Below, in pieces: positions 18,213 through 27,677 of a stretch of DNA of 54,254 bases (its first letter is position 1; every line of letters starts with the position of its first letter). This DNA comes from Actinomycetota bacterium (GTDB taxonomy: Bacteria > Actinomycetota > Acidimicrobiia > IMCC26256 > JACPCJ01). The stretch is taken from positions 1 through 54,254 of the forward strand of contig JACPCJ010000094.1 of assembly GCA_016179865.1 (NCBI GenBank), given 5' to 3'. The notes beneath the pieces are model-generated. The model was not told the DNA's origin, made no database searches, and was given only the letters and a program-made list of their open reading frames with translations. Made by a program: the position numbers and the translations under genes.

Positions 18213-20957
18213 CTATCCGACTCGCCGCCGGTGGCGGGCAAGTTCCTCGTAGAGAGCGACCGTCTCGGGATGCAGAGTCTCGTACGGCTCGACCGTCTCC
18301 AGCACCCGGCACAACTCGCTCATGACCGACTCGATCCCGGCCGGGTTCCCCAGGAGGTCGTACGCGCGCATTCGATCGCGGTAGAGGATCTCGCACGCCG
18401 GGGACGCGCGCAGCCCCTGTTCGGCGACCAGGAGGGCGCTGCTTCCCTCGCCGCGCTCGAGGAACCACTCCGCGGCCAGGTGGGCGGCGTCGGCCACGAC
18501 CGTCTCGATGTGCGCAACGATCCCCTCGGTGTGCGCCCACTCGTACCCGGCCTTCGTGCCCTCGAATGGAAGGCCGCGTACGTGGCGGAGCGCGTCGACG
18601 ACGGCGTGCACCGACTGATCGCTCCGGTTCGCCTGGGCTCGGTCGAACGCGGTTTCAAGCAGTTCGAAGTCCGTGACGACGAAGTGGCTCAGCCGGTACA
18701 GGCCGTCGGTCACATGCGGGACGTGTCGGGTGCCGTCGGGCGCCACGCCGAGGCACGACCGGGCCCGGCTCATCGTCTGGTTGAACGTACCTTCAGCAGG
18801 TAACAGGTCGATCCAGAGCGCAGCCTTCAACCGGCTCTCGTCCACGCCCTCGCGGTGCAGAGTCAGGTACGTCACGGCCTCGATGGACTTCCGTCGGTCG
18901 ATCGCGGTCCGGCCGCCATCGACCTCGACCGGCCCCATCATCCTCACCCGGATGACGGCTGGGTCCTCCCACGCTGGCCTCACGGCGTCTCCGCTCAGGG
19001 TCGCTGGTCGACCCTCAACACTCGGCGCAGCATCGTCGATCGGGTCCTCCAGGGCGGTCTCGAGGAGTGCGCCGATCCCCTCCCGTATCTCGTCGGGAAT
19101 GTCGATGAGGTCGAGGCGGATGCCGGGCGGCTGGACGCTGACCTGGCTGTCAGCGATCACGAGCTGGCGATCGGCATCGACATCCCGGCCTCCGGCGAAG
19201 ATGACGCAGAGCCCGTGATTCGCCGCGGCTGCGTCCAGAAGCCGGTCCAGGCCGGGATCGGATACGCCCGGCGCGACGAGCACGACCGTGGGCGTCCACG
19301 CGTCCCCGGACTCGGCCGATCGCGCGTCGAGCGTCGATCTCCGCCGCGCGGCGGTCAGCTCCCGCGTCATCGACTCGGCGCCGGCCTCGAGGTCGTCGAT
19401 CACCTCTGCGATCGCGTCGGCCGTCCGCACTCGATCCAGGAGGGCGACCCCTCGCGGCGCGTCTCCGATGACGACGACCTCGAGATCGTCGGCCCACGCG
19501 CTCGTCGCCAGGCCCCACGCGATCATCCAGAAGAGGGCCCGGGCGCCGTGCTCGTCGCCGGTGAGGACGGTCCGGGAATGGGCTTCGAGATCGACGAGCA
19601 CCTCGCGCCCGCCAGTCCGCCCGACGGCGACGAGCGCGGGTGCGGGTGCCGCTCCCCCCGCCGCCAGCCCTTCCGCGGTTGCCTCGCGTACGTTTTCGTC
19701 GAGGATCCAGACCCGTCCCTCACCCTCGGTGCGGAACGGGCCGGGATCGGCGGCCACGCGTTCGGAGAAGAGGATCTCGACGGTGCCGTCGCCGACCGAG
19801 ACCGCCTCGATGGCAGGCATGAAACCGGCACGGCCAGACCGGACCTGCGCGGCGAGGGCACGGACTGCCACAGCGACATCACCGGAGGGAGCGTTCGACG
19901 CGGCGCTCCGCACCGCCGCCTCCGTCACAGCCACCTCGCGAGAAACCGCCGGGACGTGCATTCCCGGACGGCGACGGTGCTGCTGCGCTCGGCGAAGGCG
20001 GGCCAGCGCCGCAACGACGCCTGCCGACAACAGCCCGGCGCCGGCGATCCCGACCCGGAGTGGTGCTCCTCCCTCGTCCTGCCCGTTGACGTTCGCTTCG
20101 CGGTCGGGTCCTCGGTTCTCGGGTGAGGCGACGGTGGTCGATGGCGCCGCCGCCGCAGCCGCACCGTCTTGATGCATCTTCGTGGGAGCGGGATCGGGCA
20201 CGGACCGCGCGGGGTTCTCACCTCGCTGCCCGTTGCCGGTCCGAGCCGGGGCCCCGATGCCCTCGGCATCCGGCGGGAGGGTGAGCACCCAGCCCGGCTG
20301 GATGAGGTCCGGGTCGGTGAGCACCCAGCCGTCGGGTTGGGGCGCGACCCGGTTCAACTCGAAGATCTCCCGCCACCGGAACCCGTCACCGAGGTGCCGC
20401 TCGGCGATCCTCCAGAGGGAGTCGCGCGGCTGCACCACGTAGGTCGGTGCACGAATGGGCGCCTCTGAACCAGAGGGCGACGGAGCGGTGGCGCACTCGT
20501 TCACAGGAGCCGCCCGGTCAGGCTCCGCGGGCTCGACGGTTGATGTCGCCACGACCGCCACCGCCGGTGATGCCGGAGCGGTGCCGGTGGAGCGCAGCCC
20601 GCCCACGAGAACCAGCGACGACACAACGAGCTGGCGCACGAGCGGCTGGATCAGGCCCGCCGTGGGCAGCCGCCGGGCCGCGCGTCCCCGACCCCAGGCG
20701 CCCACTTCGAATACGGCGGAACCAACGACCTGGAGCCAACCGATCCACCCGACGATCGCGACGCCCTTCACGATCGTGCTGTCGGCGATGGTGGCTCCGG
20801 AGAGCGCCTCCCGGATTGCAGACAGACTTGGGACCTCGGTGGGAAGAGGCCACCCAGCCAACGCGGCCAGCACCCACGGGGTTCCCACGATGAGGGCGGC
20901 GAGGGCCACGAATGCCCCGAGCGCCCGCACGGCATCGGACAGGAGACGGCGCCGCAT
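18213..20957 (-). CDS. LysM and BTAD domain membrane protein of the Tad locus
   Basis: A 914-residue protein. N-terminal membrane helices lie near residues 12-35 and in the 60-120 region. A LysM domain follows around 170-230 (YVVQPRDSLWRIAERHLGD), then a linker, another membrane helix (about 300-320), a long middle domain and a C-terminal winged-helix plus TPR-like bacterial transcriptional activation domain (about 675-914, starting VIRVRMMGPVEVDGG). This type of protein is common at the end of actinobacterial Tad loci; its role is unknown, perhaps linking cell-wall sensing to regulation (inference). ATG 20957 overlaps the upstream stop (TGATG). Confidence 0.85.
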   Translation of the reverse strand: MRRRLLSDAVRALGAFVALAALIVGTPWVLAALAGWPLPTEVPSLSAIREALSGATIADSTIVKGVAIVGWIGWLQVVGSAVFEVGAWGRGRAARRLPTAGLIQPLVRQLVVSSLVLVGGLRSTGTAPASPAVAVVATSTVEPAEPDRAAPVNECATAPSPSGSEAPIRAPTYVVQPRDSLWRIAERHLGDGFRWREIFELNRVAPQPDGWVLTDPDLIQPGWVLTLPPDAEGIGAPARTGNGQRGENPARSVPDPAPTKMHQDGAAAAAAPSTTVASPENRGPDREANVNGQDEGGAPLRVGIAGAGLLSAGVVAALARLRRAQQHRRRPGMHVPAVSREVAVTEAAVRSAASNAPSGDVAVAVRALAAQVRSGRAGFMPAIEAVSVGDGTVEILFSERVAADPGPFRTEGEGRVWILDENVREATAEGLAAGGAAPAPALVAVGRTGGREVLVDLEAHSRTVLTGDEHGARALFWMIAWGLATSAWADDLEVVVIGDAPRGVALLDRVRTADAIAEVIDDLEAGAESMTRELTAARRRSTLDARSAESGDAWTPTVVLVAPGVSDPGLDRLLDAAAANHGLCVIFAGGRDVDADRQLVIADSQVSVQPPGIRLDLIDIPDEIREGIGALLETALEDPIDDAAPSVEGRPATLSGDAVRPAWEDPAVIRVRMMGPVEVDGGRTAIDRRKSIEAVTYLTLHREGVDESRLKAALWIDLLPAEGTFNQTMSRARSCLGVAPDGTRHVPHVTDGLYRLSHFVVTDFELLETAFDRAQANRSDQSVHAVVDALRHVRGLPFEGTKAGYEWAHTEGIVAHIETVVADAAHLAAEWFLERGEGSSALLVAEQGLRASPACEILYRDRMRAYDLLGNPAGIESVMSELCRVLETVEPYETLHPETVALYEELARHRRRVG

Positions 20958-21367
20958 CAATCGTCCCCTTCGAAGAGCCCGCTCACTGCCCTGGCTTCGG
21001 CGTCGCCCGTCACCGTGAGCGGGCCGACACCGAAGGCTCCCAGGATGGACAGGTCCTGGCGCAGCGCAAGCCGGACGCGGACGACATCACCGGCGACCGA
21101 CACTTCACCGCTGCGCCCTATGGAGGCCAGGTACGAGAGTGCATGCTGCCGGGCGTCCTCGGCGTCGAGGACGACACCCTCGCCGGCCCGCAGCACGTCG
21201 ACATCGACCGCCTGCGCTCCGGCCCGTGCCGCTGCCTCGGCCTCGTTGAACGCTCGCCGCCGGGCGGCAAGCACGTTGCCGCCGTCGAACACGAGCCCTG
21301 TCACGGCCAACAGCGCCACGGTGAAGATGACCACGGTTGCTGTCACCATCCCGCGCTCGTCGGTCAT
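20957..21367 (-). CDS. TadG-like pseudopilin / pilus assembly protein
   Basis: A 136-residue protein with an N-terminal DERGMVTATVVIFTVALLAVTGLVFDGG segment (shown in part: DERGMVTATVVIFT). It resembles TadE/TadG and Rv3660c-operon proteins: a charged start, a Gly, then a long hydrophobic helix, followed by a small extracytoplasmic domain. It likely acts in Tad pilus assembly or as a minor pilin. ATGA overlap with the previous gene supports co-translation. Confidence 0.75.
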   Translation of the reverse strand: MTDERGMVTATVVIFTVALLAVTGLVFDGGNVLAARRRAFNEAEAAARAGAQAVDVDVLRAGEGVVLDAEDARQHALSYLASIGRSGEVSVAGDVVRVRLALRQDLSILGAFGVGPLTVTGDAEARAVSGLFEGDD

Positions 21368-21774
21368 CGGACTTCACCCCGGTACGTGTCCACCGGATGC
21401 ACGAAGTGGGAAGTGACCGTGCGTGACCCGGGGACGCCGAGGAGGGTCAGTTCACCGAGATCGACCGTGCAGGTGACCGTCGCTCCCACCAACCCGCCGG
21501 GCGTGAGCCCGGACGTGTCGATGCTCACGGCAAGGTCCCGGCACGAGACTCCTCCCTCCTCGAGCGAGGAGTGCGCCGCGCTGGCCCCGTCGGCCGACGC
21601 GGCCCCGGGAAATCGGGCGATCGAAGCGGCCCGGGCTGCGTCACGGGCGGCGGCGTCCACCTCCGCGCGCGCCTGTGCGAGCCGCCCGACCCCCACCGCG
21701 AACAGGAGGAGGACGAGGATGGCGGGCGTCACCAGGGCCAGCTCCAGGGACGCGGAGCCGCGCTCGCGCCTCAC
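21364..21774 (-). CDS. TadE-like minor pilin
   Basis: A 136-residue protein with a typical TadE start: RRERGSASLELALVTPAILV, then a membrane helix and a small beta-rich exported domain with two cysteines. The E in LELALVTP matches the conserved glutamate of TadE/type IV pilin signal regions. GTG 21774 is chosen because it overlaps the previous stop as GTGA; the longer upstream frame is antisense-like Arg-rich sequence. Confidence 0.78.
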   Translation of the reverse strand: MRRERGSASLELALVTPAILVLLLFAVGVGRLAQARAEVDAAARDAARAASIARFPGAASADGASAAHSSLEEGGVSCRDLAVSIDTSGLTPGGLVGATVTCTVDLGELTLLGVPGSRTVTSHFVHPVDTYRGEVR

Positions 21775-22172
21775 GGCGCCGCCTCTTCCGCGGCCGATCG
21801 GAACCTCTCCACCGGGCTCTCGGCGCTCGCATCGAGGGGGAGGCTGAAACCCGGGACCACGCCGGCGACCCGCCCGGTGACCCGGACCGTCGCCGTCTCG
21901 CCGTCGCGCGTCGCGGTGACGCCCGCATCGCGCACGAGCGTCGAGCCCGCGGAGTCGAGGAAGGCCTCGGCGCGTTGCTGGCCCGCTCCCGCTGTCCCGC
22001 CCTCGACCCGCGCGGCGCGGACCCCTTCCTGGGCCGCGGCCTGGACGACGTGCTGGGCGTGGTACCAAAGGCCGAACTGGATGACGAGCATCACGAGGAA
22101 GAGCAACACGGGCATGAGCAGCACCACCTCGGTGGTCGCCTGGCCCGAATCGCCACGGCATCGGCGAGACAC
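21771..22172 (-). CDS. TadE-like minor pilin
   Basis: A 133-residue protein with a class III-like leader (RGDSGQATTEVVLLMPVLLF), a single hydrophobic helix and a small exported domain of about 85 residues. The E following TT is the conserved TadE glutamate. It starts at GTG 22172, three bases after the Flp pilin gene, and is coupled to the second TadE-like gene. Two different TadE-like proteins in tandem are usual for Tad loci. Confidence 0.8.
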   Translation of the reverse strand: MSRRCRGDSGQATTEVVLLMPVLLFLVMLVIQFGLWYHAQHVVQAAAQEGVRAARVEGGTAGAGQQRAEAFLDSAGSTLVRDAGVTATRDGETATVRVTGRVAGVVPGFSLPLDASAESPVERFRSAAEEAAP

Positions 22173-22175
22173 AGC

Positions 22176-22370
22176 TCAGTCCGTGGGGATGCTGTTGGCC
22201 TTGCCCGTGACCTTGGCCACGATGATCGCCCCCGCCGTCAGCGCCAGCGCCGCGAGAACGGCGGTGATGATGACCGTCTCGGTGGTCATCCCCCGCTCGT
22301 CACGGCGCAGGCCGGCAAGGTGCGACCGCAGCGCGACCAGCGCGTATTGCAGCAGCGCGAACTCGTCCAT
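22176..22370 (-). CDS. Flp-type major pilin
   Basis: A 64-residue protein with a 25-residue cytoplasmic leader ending in RRDERG, then MTTETVIITAVLAALALTAG. This is the prepilin cleavage pattern (Gly, then Thr/Glu at +5) plus hydrophobic helix of Flp/Tad pilins. The mature product would be about 37 residues. ATG 22370 has AGGAGG five bases upstream. No prepilin peptidase (TadV) gene is visible in the window, so cleavage may rely on a host enzyme. Confidence 0.75.
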   Translation of the reverse strand: MDEFALLQYALVALRSHLAGLRRDERGMTTETVIITAVLAALALTAGAIIVAKVTGKANSIPTD

Positions 22371-22408
22371 GCGATCCTCCTGTCAGCATTCGTGAACTCA
22401 TGCACTTG

Positions 22409-23296
22409 TCAGATCCCTCCGATCACCTCCGCCATCGCCGGGTAGCCCAGAAAGACGATGAAGCCGAGCATGAGCACCACCACGGGGAGCGACATCCGCT
22501 CGCTGGCGGCGTGGGCCGCCGCCTCGACTTCGGTCAGCCCCCGGAGCCGGAGCGCCCTCGCCTTGGCCGCCACGGAGGACCGGACGCGGGCGCCCTCCGC
22601 ACCGGCCAGGGCGGCGCTAGCGGCGAGTTCGTTGAGCTCCGGAATGGCGAGTTCGCCGCCGAGGCGGCCGAGCCCGGCCCACGGCGTCTCACCCGTGAGC
22701 TGCGCCTCCAAGAGCGCCCGCTTCATCTCGACGAACGGCCAGCCCTGGCCCGCGCGCGCCGCGTCGTGGAGCGCGGTGTCGACACCGCGCCCGCTCGCCA
22801 GGCTGACGGCGACGACGTCGAGGAACGCGCTCAGCGCGTGCCGGAAGGCCCGGCGCCGCTCAGCTGCCCTTGACCGCAGCATGAGTGACGGCAGGAAGAA
22901 GCCGAGAGGTGCGAGGACGACAGAGAGCCACAGGGGAAGAGCGAACCCGAGACGGACACCGCCCGCCCAGAAGAGTGCGGTCGCGACCGGCGCCCAGACC
23001 AATCCGAGGATCCCGAGCACCAGACGCTGCGCCAGGTGTTCGGCGGGCGAGACACCTGCCACGCGCAGGTCCGCGGTGAACGGCTCCACCACGCGCGCAG
23101 CCGCGGGCGAGCGCCGGAGCAGCGCCGCGGCAGCCCGGATGGAGCCGGGCGCTCGTTCAGCGATGACGAGCGGCTCGGGCCGATGGTGGAGGCGGGCGAG
23201 CGCTCGATCGAGGGGCAGGGCGGCGGGGGCGAGGCCGCTCGCGGTGAGGAGAATGCCTGCCGCGACCCCGAGGCCGACGAGGAGCGCGGCGGTCAC
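22409..23296 (-). CDS. TadC-like inner-membrane platform protein
   Basis: A 295-residue T2SF-type membrane protein: helices at the N-terminus, a central pair (about residues 110-150) and one at the C-terminus (VVVLMLGFIVFLGYPAM), with the conserved helical cytoplasmic domain between. It forms the pilus assembly platform with TadB. GTG 23296 overlaps the TadB stop (GTGA). The following Flp gene begins 38 bases past its stop and has its own strong ribosome site. Confidence 0.85.
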   Translation of the reverse strand: MTAALLVGLGVAAGILLTASGLAPAALPLDRALARLHHRPEPLVIAERAPGSIRAAAALLRRSPAAARVVEPFTADLRVAGVSPAEHLAQRLVLGILGLVWAPVATALFWAGGVRLGFALPLWLSVVLAPLGFFLPSLMLRSRAAERRRAFRHALSAFLDVVAVSLASGRGVDTALHDAARAGQGWPFVEMKRALLEAQLTGETPWAGLGRLGGELAIPELNELAASAALAGAEGARVRSSVAAKARALRLRGLTEVEAAAHAASERMSLPVVVLMLGFIVFLGYPAMAEVIGGI

Positions 23297-24147
23297 GACC
23301 CAGCCTCCGCATCGCGAGACCGCACGAGGAACCGCTCCGGTGCCATGAACTGGCTCATGCGGGCGAGCCACCACAGGGCAAGGCCCCAGGCCGCGGCCAC
23401 GAGGAAGAGGACGGACTGGCCGGAAGCCGATCCGTAGACGTTTAGGTACTGCCGGTTCAGCAGGAGCAGGCCCAATGCCGTCGTCGCTGTCACCGTCGCG
23501 ATGACCCGCACTGCCGTCCGGAGCCGGGCGCGCGAGGCCTCGACCCGGAGCCGCAGGCCTGCCTCGTCGCGGGCGGAGACGGCGAGGGTCCCGAGGAGTT
23601 CGGCGAGGTCTCCGGTCGCGCCTTGCGCAGCGAGCTTCAGGGCCGTGACCACGAGGTCGCCCGTCGGATGCGCCAGCTCGTCGGCGAACTTGTCGAGCGC
23701 CGATGTCAGTGGCTCCCGCTCGATGCGGACCGCGAGCGCCGTCACCTCGGGCCGGATCGCGGGTGGGGCGATGTCAGCCGAGGCGACGATGGTCTGCTCC
23801 AGGCCGTGCGCGCCGGCCAGTAGGTCGCGGAGCATCTCCGTCCACGAGGCGATCGCCTCCGTGCGGGCGACGTCGCGCTCGCGTGTCCCCTGGCCGCCGA
23901 AGAACTCGGGCCAGAACCATCCGGCGGCTCCCGTTCCGAGAGCCGCCACCGGCCAGCGGGTCACGAGCGCGGCGGGGAACGCCAGGGCGACGGCGGCAAG
24001 GAGCCGGGTCCGGTCGAATGAGACGAACGGAGCGCGCTGCGCACTCGTTCCGCTGGTCTGCCGCGGTCGCAGCCCGCTGGCGACGAGGATCAGCCCGAGC
24101 GCGATCCCCATGCCAGTCAACGCGGCGAGGATGTTCAATCCCTCCAC
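23293..24147 (-). CDS. TadB-like inner-membrane platform protein
   Basis: A protein of about 284 residues with N-terminal helices (ILAALTGMGIALGLILVASG), a T2SF domain in the middle (WTEMLRDLLAGAHGLEQTI motif region) and two C-terminal helices. Partner of TadC. The start is uncertain within a few codons: GTG 24150, GTG 24147 or TTG 24138 all overlap the end of tadA. Confidence 0.83.
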   Translation of the reverse strand: MEGLNILAALTGMGIALGLILVASGLRPRQTSGTSAQRAPFVSFDRTRLLAAVALAFPAALVTRWPVAALGTGAAGWFWPEFFGGQGTRERDVARTEAIASWTEMLRDLLAGAHGLEQTIVASADIAPPAIRPEVTALAVRIEREPLTSALDKFADELAHPTGDLVVTALKLAAQGATGDLAELLGTLAVSARDEAGLRLRVEASRARLRTAVRVIATVTATTALGLLLLNRQYLNVYGSASGQSVLFLVAAAWGLALWWLARMSQFMAPERFLVRSRDAEAGS

Positions 24148-25460
24148 CACCCTTCGGAGCGGCGGTGCAGGTCCGGGTCGTATCCCTCGGCGGCGAGGGC
24201 TTCCCCAAGTTCGGCGGGGATTGGCACGCCGGGGACGGCGCGCCCGTCCGAGCCCGGCCGGAACAACTCGTTGCTCACGGCCCGGCCGCCATCGGCGCCG
24301 ACGATCTGCCGGACACTCGACACGTAGCGGAGGTGCTTCTTCTTGGAGATGAACACGATGAGGTCGATGGCGGCGGCCGCGAGCAGGTTGGTGGCCTCGA
24401 TCGAGAGGCGCTCCGGGGCCTGCATGGCGTAGAGGGCGAGCTTGTTGAAGACCGTCGCCGACGAGTCGGCGTGGACGGTGCACATGGAGCCCTCGTTCCC
24501 CTGGCTCATGGCGTTGAGCATCGGGATGACTTCGTCACCCCGCACCTCGCCGACGATCACCCGGTCGGGGTTCATGCGCAGCGACATGCGGACCAACTCG
24601 GCGGCCGTCACGCCGCCAACCCCTTCGACGTTCGCGTCCCTGGCTTCGAGTGCCACGCAGTCGGGGTGGAGATCCGGGAAGCGGTCGAGGCCCAGCTCCA
24701 GCTCGGTCTCGATGGTGACGACCCGCTCCTCCGGCGGGATCTCGCTGGCGAGCGCACGCAGCAGGGTGGTCTTCCCGGCCCCCGTCGCACCGGCGATGAT
24801 CAGCTGCTTGCGGGCACGGACGGCGGCGGCGAGGAACCGCTGCAGGCCCCGGTCGATGGTCCCGAGCCGCTCGATGTCCTCGAGCGTCGCCTTCATGAAC
24901 CGGTGCCTCCGAACGGCGACGCAGGGGCGGTCGCACACCCACGCCACCGCGAACAGGCGGCTCCCGTCGGGAAGCTGGAGGTTCAGCGACGGCCGGCCCG
25001 GGTTGAACTCCCGCTCCGAGAGCCCGTAGCGACGCCCGATCTCGCGGAGTATCTCGATGAGCTCGGCGTCGTTCGTAGCGATGGCGGGTCCGGCCTCCTT
25101 CGTCCCGTCGTCGTACTCCAGCCACACCTGGTCGTAGCCGTTGGCGACGACGTTCTGAATGCGCTCGTCGTCAATGAGCGGCTGGAGCCGGCCCAGGTGG
25201 AAGAGCCGGTCGAAGACCGCCCGCGCGAGCAACTCCTCCTCCCCCTCGTCGAGGACCGTCCGGCCTTCCGCGAGGCACTCCTTCGCGTAGCGCTCGAGCT
25301 GTTCGTTGATGAGGTCGCGTGCGAGCGCGGCCTGGTCGTCGCGGTCGAGCCGGCGACCACCGTCGAGTTGGGCTGCGCTGCTCCTCGACGTCAGTGCGGT
25401 GGCGACTTCCTGGCGGATGCGCCGGACCAGGGTTTCGTCGACCGTGACGGCAGTGGTCAT
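24135..25460 (-). CDS. TadA/CpaF secretion ATPase (VirB11 family)
   Basis: A 441-residue hexameric ATPase that powers Tad pilus extension. Walker A GATGAGKT lies at 224-231. An Asp box/Walker B region (RVIVGEVRGDE) and a His box (GSMCTVHADS) follow. ATG 25460 overlaps the tadZ stop (ATGA). It is the only VirB11-family ATPase in the window; no separate VirB11 gene accompanies the T4SS genes visible here. Confidence 0.93.
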   Translation of the reverse strand: MTTAVTVDETLVRRIRQEVATALTSRSSAAQLDGGRRLDRDDQAALARDLINEQLERYAKECLAEGRTVLDEGEEELLARAVFDRLFHLGRLQPLIDDERIQNVVANGYDQVWLEYDDGTKEAGPAIATNDAELIEILREIGRRYGLSEREFNPGRPSLNLQLPDGSRLFAVAWVCDRPCVAVRRHRFMKATLEDIERLGTIDRGLQRFLAAAVRARKQLIIAGATGAGKTTLLRALASEIPPEERVVTIETELELGLDRFPDLHPDCVALEARDANVEGVGGVTAAELVRMSLRMNPDRVIVGEVRGDEVIPMLNAMSQGNEGSMCTVHADSSATVFNKLALYAMQAPERLSIEATNLLAAAAIDLIVFISKKKHLRYVSSVRQIVGADGGRAVSNELFRPGSDGRAVPGVPIPAELGEALAAEGYDPDLHRRSEGWWRD

Positions 25461-26179
25461 ACGCCCACTCCCTCTCTCGCCGCCACCAGCGCGGTTACCC
25501 GGTCGACCACGCTGCGCGCCGATCGCACGAGGCGGGTGCGGCGAGCGACACCGGCGGGACCGCCGTGAACGGCGGCGACGCCGCGAGGATCGGCAGGGAG
25601 CGCCCCGGCAACGAGGACTCCGAGCACCGCCGCCACCTCGTCGGGCAGGTAGGGCCGCTCGCCCGCCAGGAGGAGGGCACAGAGGCGGGACGATGCTGCG
25701 AGTTCGTCGAGCCGGATGCGCGCGTGCTCCACGCCCGACACGGTCGGCTCCAGCATGAGGAGCACCAGGTCGGCGTCGGCGACGACGGGGCCGACGGTGG
25801 ACGTGGAGGACCACCGGCCGCAGTCGACGATCCCGTGGCCATTCGCCCTGAGCGCGGGGACAAACCGGCTCGCGAGGGAAGCGATCGCCGTCGTCGCCTG
25901 CGCCGGGGACGGAGGTCCCGCGACGACCTGGCCACCCGCGGGAAGCGGCTGGACGTGGTCGAGCGGCGCGAGGGGCGAACCGGCATGACGGCTCGACGCG
26001 GCGAGCGTGACCAGGCCGGGCTCGAGGCCGAGACCAACCCGGGCGGCGACGTCACCACCGGCCGGGTCCGCCTCCACGAGGATCACCTCATCCTCCACGG
26101 ACCACGCCGAGGCGAGTGCGAGGGCCGCGGTGGTCACGCCCGGCGCGTGCTTGGCGGACGTCAGCGCGACGACGGTCAT
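25457..26179 (-). CDS. TadZ/CpaE-like MinD-family protein
   Basis: A 240-residue P-loop fold protein. The N-terminal VVALTSAKHAPGVTTAALAL corresponds to a deviant Walker A of the ParA/MinD class, but the signature lysine of GKGGxGKT is not in place (SAKHAPGVTT). It then has the EADPAGGD switch and a VDCG segment. It probably localises the Tad machinery to a pole or site rather than acting as a strong ATPase (known for TadZ). ATGA overlaps on both sides. Confidence 0.8.
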   Translation of the reverse strand: MTVVALTSAKHAPGVTTAALALASAWSVEDEVILVEADPAGGDVAARVGLGLEPGLVTLAASSRHAGSPLAPLDHVQPLPAGGQVVAGPPSPAQATTAIASLASRFVPALRANGHGIVDCGRWSSTSTVGPVVADADLVLLMLEPTVSGVEHARIRLDELAASSRLCALLLAGERPYLPDEVAAVLGVLVAGALPADPRGVAAVHGGPAGVARRTRLVRSARSVVDRVTALVAAREGVGV

Positions 26180-26826
26180 CGGGGGGCTCGGGCCAGCGCA
26201 AGGCGCCCCTGGGCGCCGGCCACGGCGAAGTCGCGCGTCGCGGCTCCCGGGACACCAAGGGAGGCGGAGACCTCGCCCGGTGCCGTCTCCTCGATGGCGA
26301 CGACGAGACCCTCGATGGGCGACGCCCCGTCGCCGTCACCCTGGCCCGTCTCCGGAACGGCGAGGATCGTCACTTCGTCACCCGGCCGGAGGCCCAGCGG
26401 GAACTGCCCGGGTTTGAGGACCGCCCCGATGACCGACCAGCCGTCGGGAACGAGCGGGCCAGTGGCGAGTGCTCCCCGGCTGAGCAGATTCCCGGGAACG
26501 AGCCCGACCGCGGCCCGCCTCCCCACGAGGTCGTCGCGCTCAGAGGCCGGGACCATCTCCACCCCCCGTTCCGCGGCGACCCGCACCACCGTGAGGTCGC
26601 CGGTCTCGATCGTCTCGCCGGCCTCGACGGCGCGCGCAACCGCAAGGACGGGTGTCCGGTCGCCCGCGTTCCCGTAGAGGGTGACGGCGGCGAGGGCGCT
26701 GACAGCCAGCACCGTGATCCCGGCGGCAATGCGCGTTCGGTTCCGGCGCGGGGACGGTGCGGCGCGACGCTCTCGCACGCCCTTGTGGCCATCGGTTGTG
26801 ACGGGGGTTCGGGTCGTGACGACCAC
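26176..26826 (-). CDS. CpaB-like SAF domain pilus assembly protein
   Basis: A 216-residue protein: one N-terminal membrane helix (RIAAGITVLAVSALAAVTLY) after a basic cytoplasmic start, then a SAF domain (AVEAGETIETGDLTVVRVAAE) and a second beta-rich region as in CpaB/RcpC. Likely periplasmic or exported stabiliser of the Flp pilus. The start is GTG 26826, with AGGAGG at 26832-26837 five bases upstream; the frame further upstream has no support. Confidence 0.82.
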   Translation of the reverse strand: MVVTTRTPVTTDGHKGVRERRAAPSPRRNRTRIAAGITVLAVSALAAVTLYGNAGDRTPVLAVARAVEAGETIETGDLTVVRVAAERGVEMVPASERDDLVGRRAAVGLVPGNLLSRGALATGPLVPDGWSVIGAVLKPGQFPLGLRPGDEVTILAVPETGQGDGDGASPIEGLVVAIEETAPGEVSASLGVPGAATRDFAVAGAQGRLALARAPR

Positions 26827-26840
26827 GTTGGCCTCCTCTC

Positions 26841-27677
26841 CTACCGGTTGACGGCCTGGATCTCCGCGACGCGGACGGCGACGCTCGACGACCGTTCGAC
26901 GGGCCCGAGCGACCCGCCGCCGGGAGCGCCGGTCACCGTCCACGACACGCCCCAGAGCACGGAGGCGGTCACGGTGAAGGTCCCATCAGGAGCGCGCGCC
27001 GAGCTCTCCCGGTAGACGTACTCGCAGTCGGTCGACTGCCCCTTCGCTGGGCGGCTCCGGTCGTACGCAGTGCCCGGGCCGTCGCACTCGACCCGGTCGC
27101 CGTTGCCCATGTCCCAGATCACGCGCTGGGGCGAGGCGGTTGCGCTGACGCTGACCCCACCTGCCGACGCGCTCGCGCTCACCGGCTGCCATCCGGCACC
27201 GTCGAGCCAGAGCCACGTGGGCAGGTTGACAACCTGCTCGTCGTCGGGCGACGGGCTCATGCCAATGGTGGGCGCGGGGATCGGCACGCGGTCGGCCGCC
27301 TGCCGGGCGAGCACGGCAGGATCAACGCCGTCGTTGAGCCACACAACCGTGCCGGAGGACATCCCGTCGGCCGAGGTGCAGATCTTCCGGTACCAGGCGC
27401 CCGGACCGTCGCCGCGCTGCTCGCCCCAGCCGCTCTGGGACATGTCGTCAGCGGTGGCGGATTCCTCGGGCGGCAGCGCCACGTACGTGCAGGTCACGCG
27501 GGAGGGTGCGCCGCGGCTCGACTCCCCGTTGGTCACCCCGGGCGTCTCGGCCTCGACCCCGATGTCCTGGCCGTCAGTCCAGGCGTCAGCCGTCCCGTCC
27601 GCCCACGCGGAACCGGCCGGAACCACACCTGCCACCAGCGCCGTGATGACCGCAGTCAGCGCTCGCCCGGTTCGCAC
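26841..27677 (-). CDS. Secreted protein of Tad/ICE loci
   Basis: A 278-residue exported protein with a Sec signal (ALTAVITALVAGVVPAGSAWA, cleavage after AWA) and a beta-rich body. A PKD-like stretch is visible (VSATASPQRVIWDMGNGDRV) along with several cysteines. Similar secreted proteins sit before cpaB in actinobacterial Tad-like loci; function unknown. The GTG start overlaps the lipoprotein gene by 22 bases. Confidence 0.65.
   Translation of the reverse strand: MRTGRALTAVITALVAGVVPAGSAWADGTADAWTDGQDIGVEAETPGVTNGESSRGAPSRVTCTYVALPPEESATADDMSQSGWGEQRGDGPGAWYRKICTSADGMSSGTVVWLNDGVDPAVLARQAADRVPIPAPTIGMSPSPDDEQVVNLPTWLWLDGAGWQPVSASASAGGVSVSATASPQRVIWDMGNGDRVECDGPGTAYDRSRPAKGQSTDCEYVYRESSARAPDGTFTVTASVLWGVSWTVTGAPGGGSLGPVERSSSVAVRVAEIQAVNR

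Noticed and set aside
18855-20126. 423-codon plus-strand open frame opposite the LysM-BTAD gene
   Set aside because: Antisense frame; the minus-strand protein has recognisable LysM and BTAD domains.
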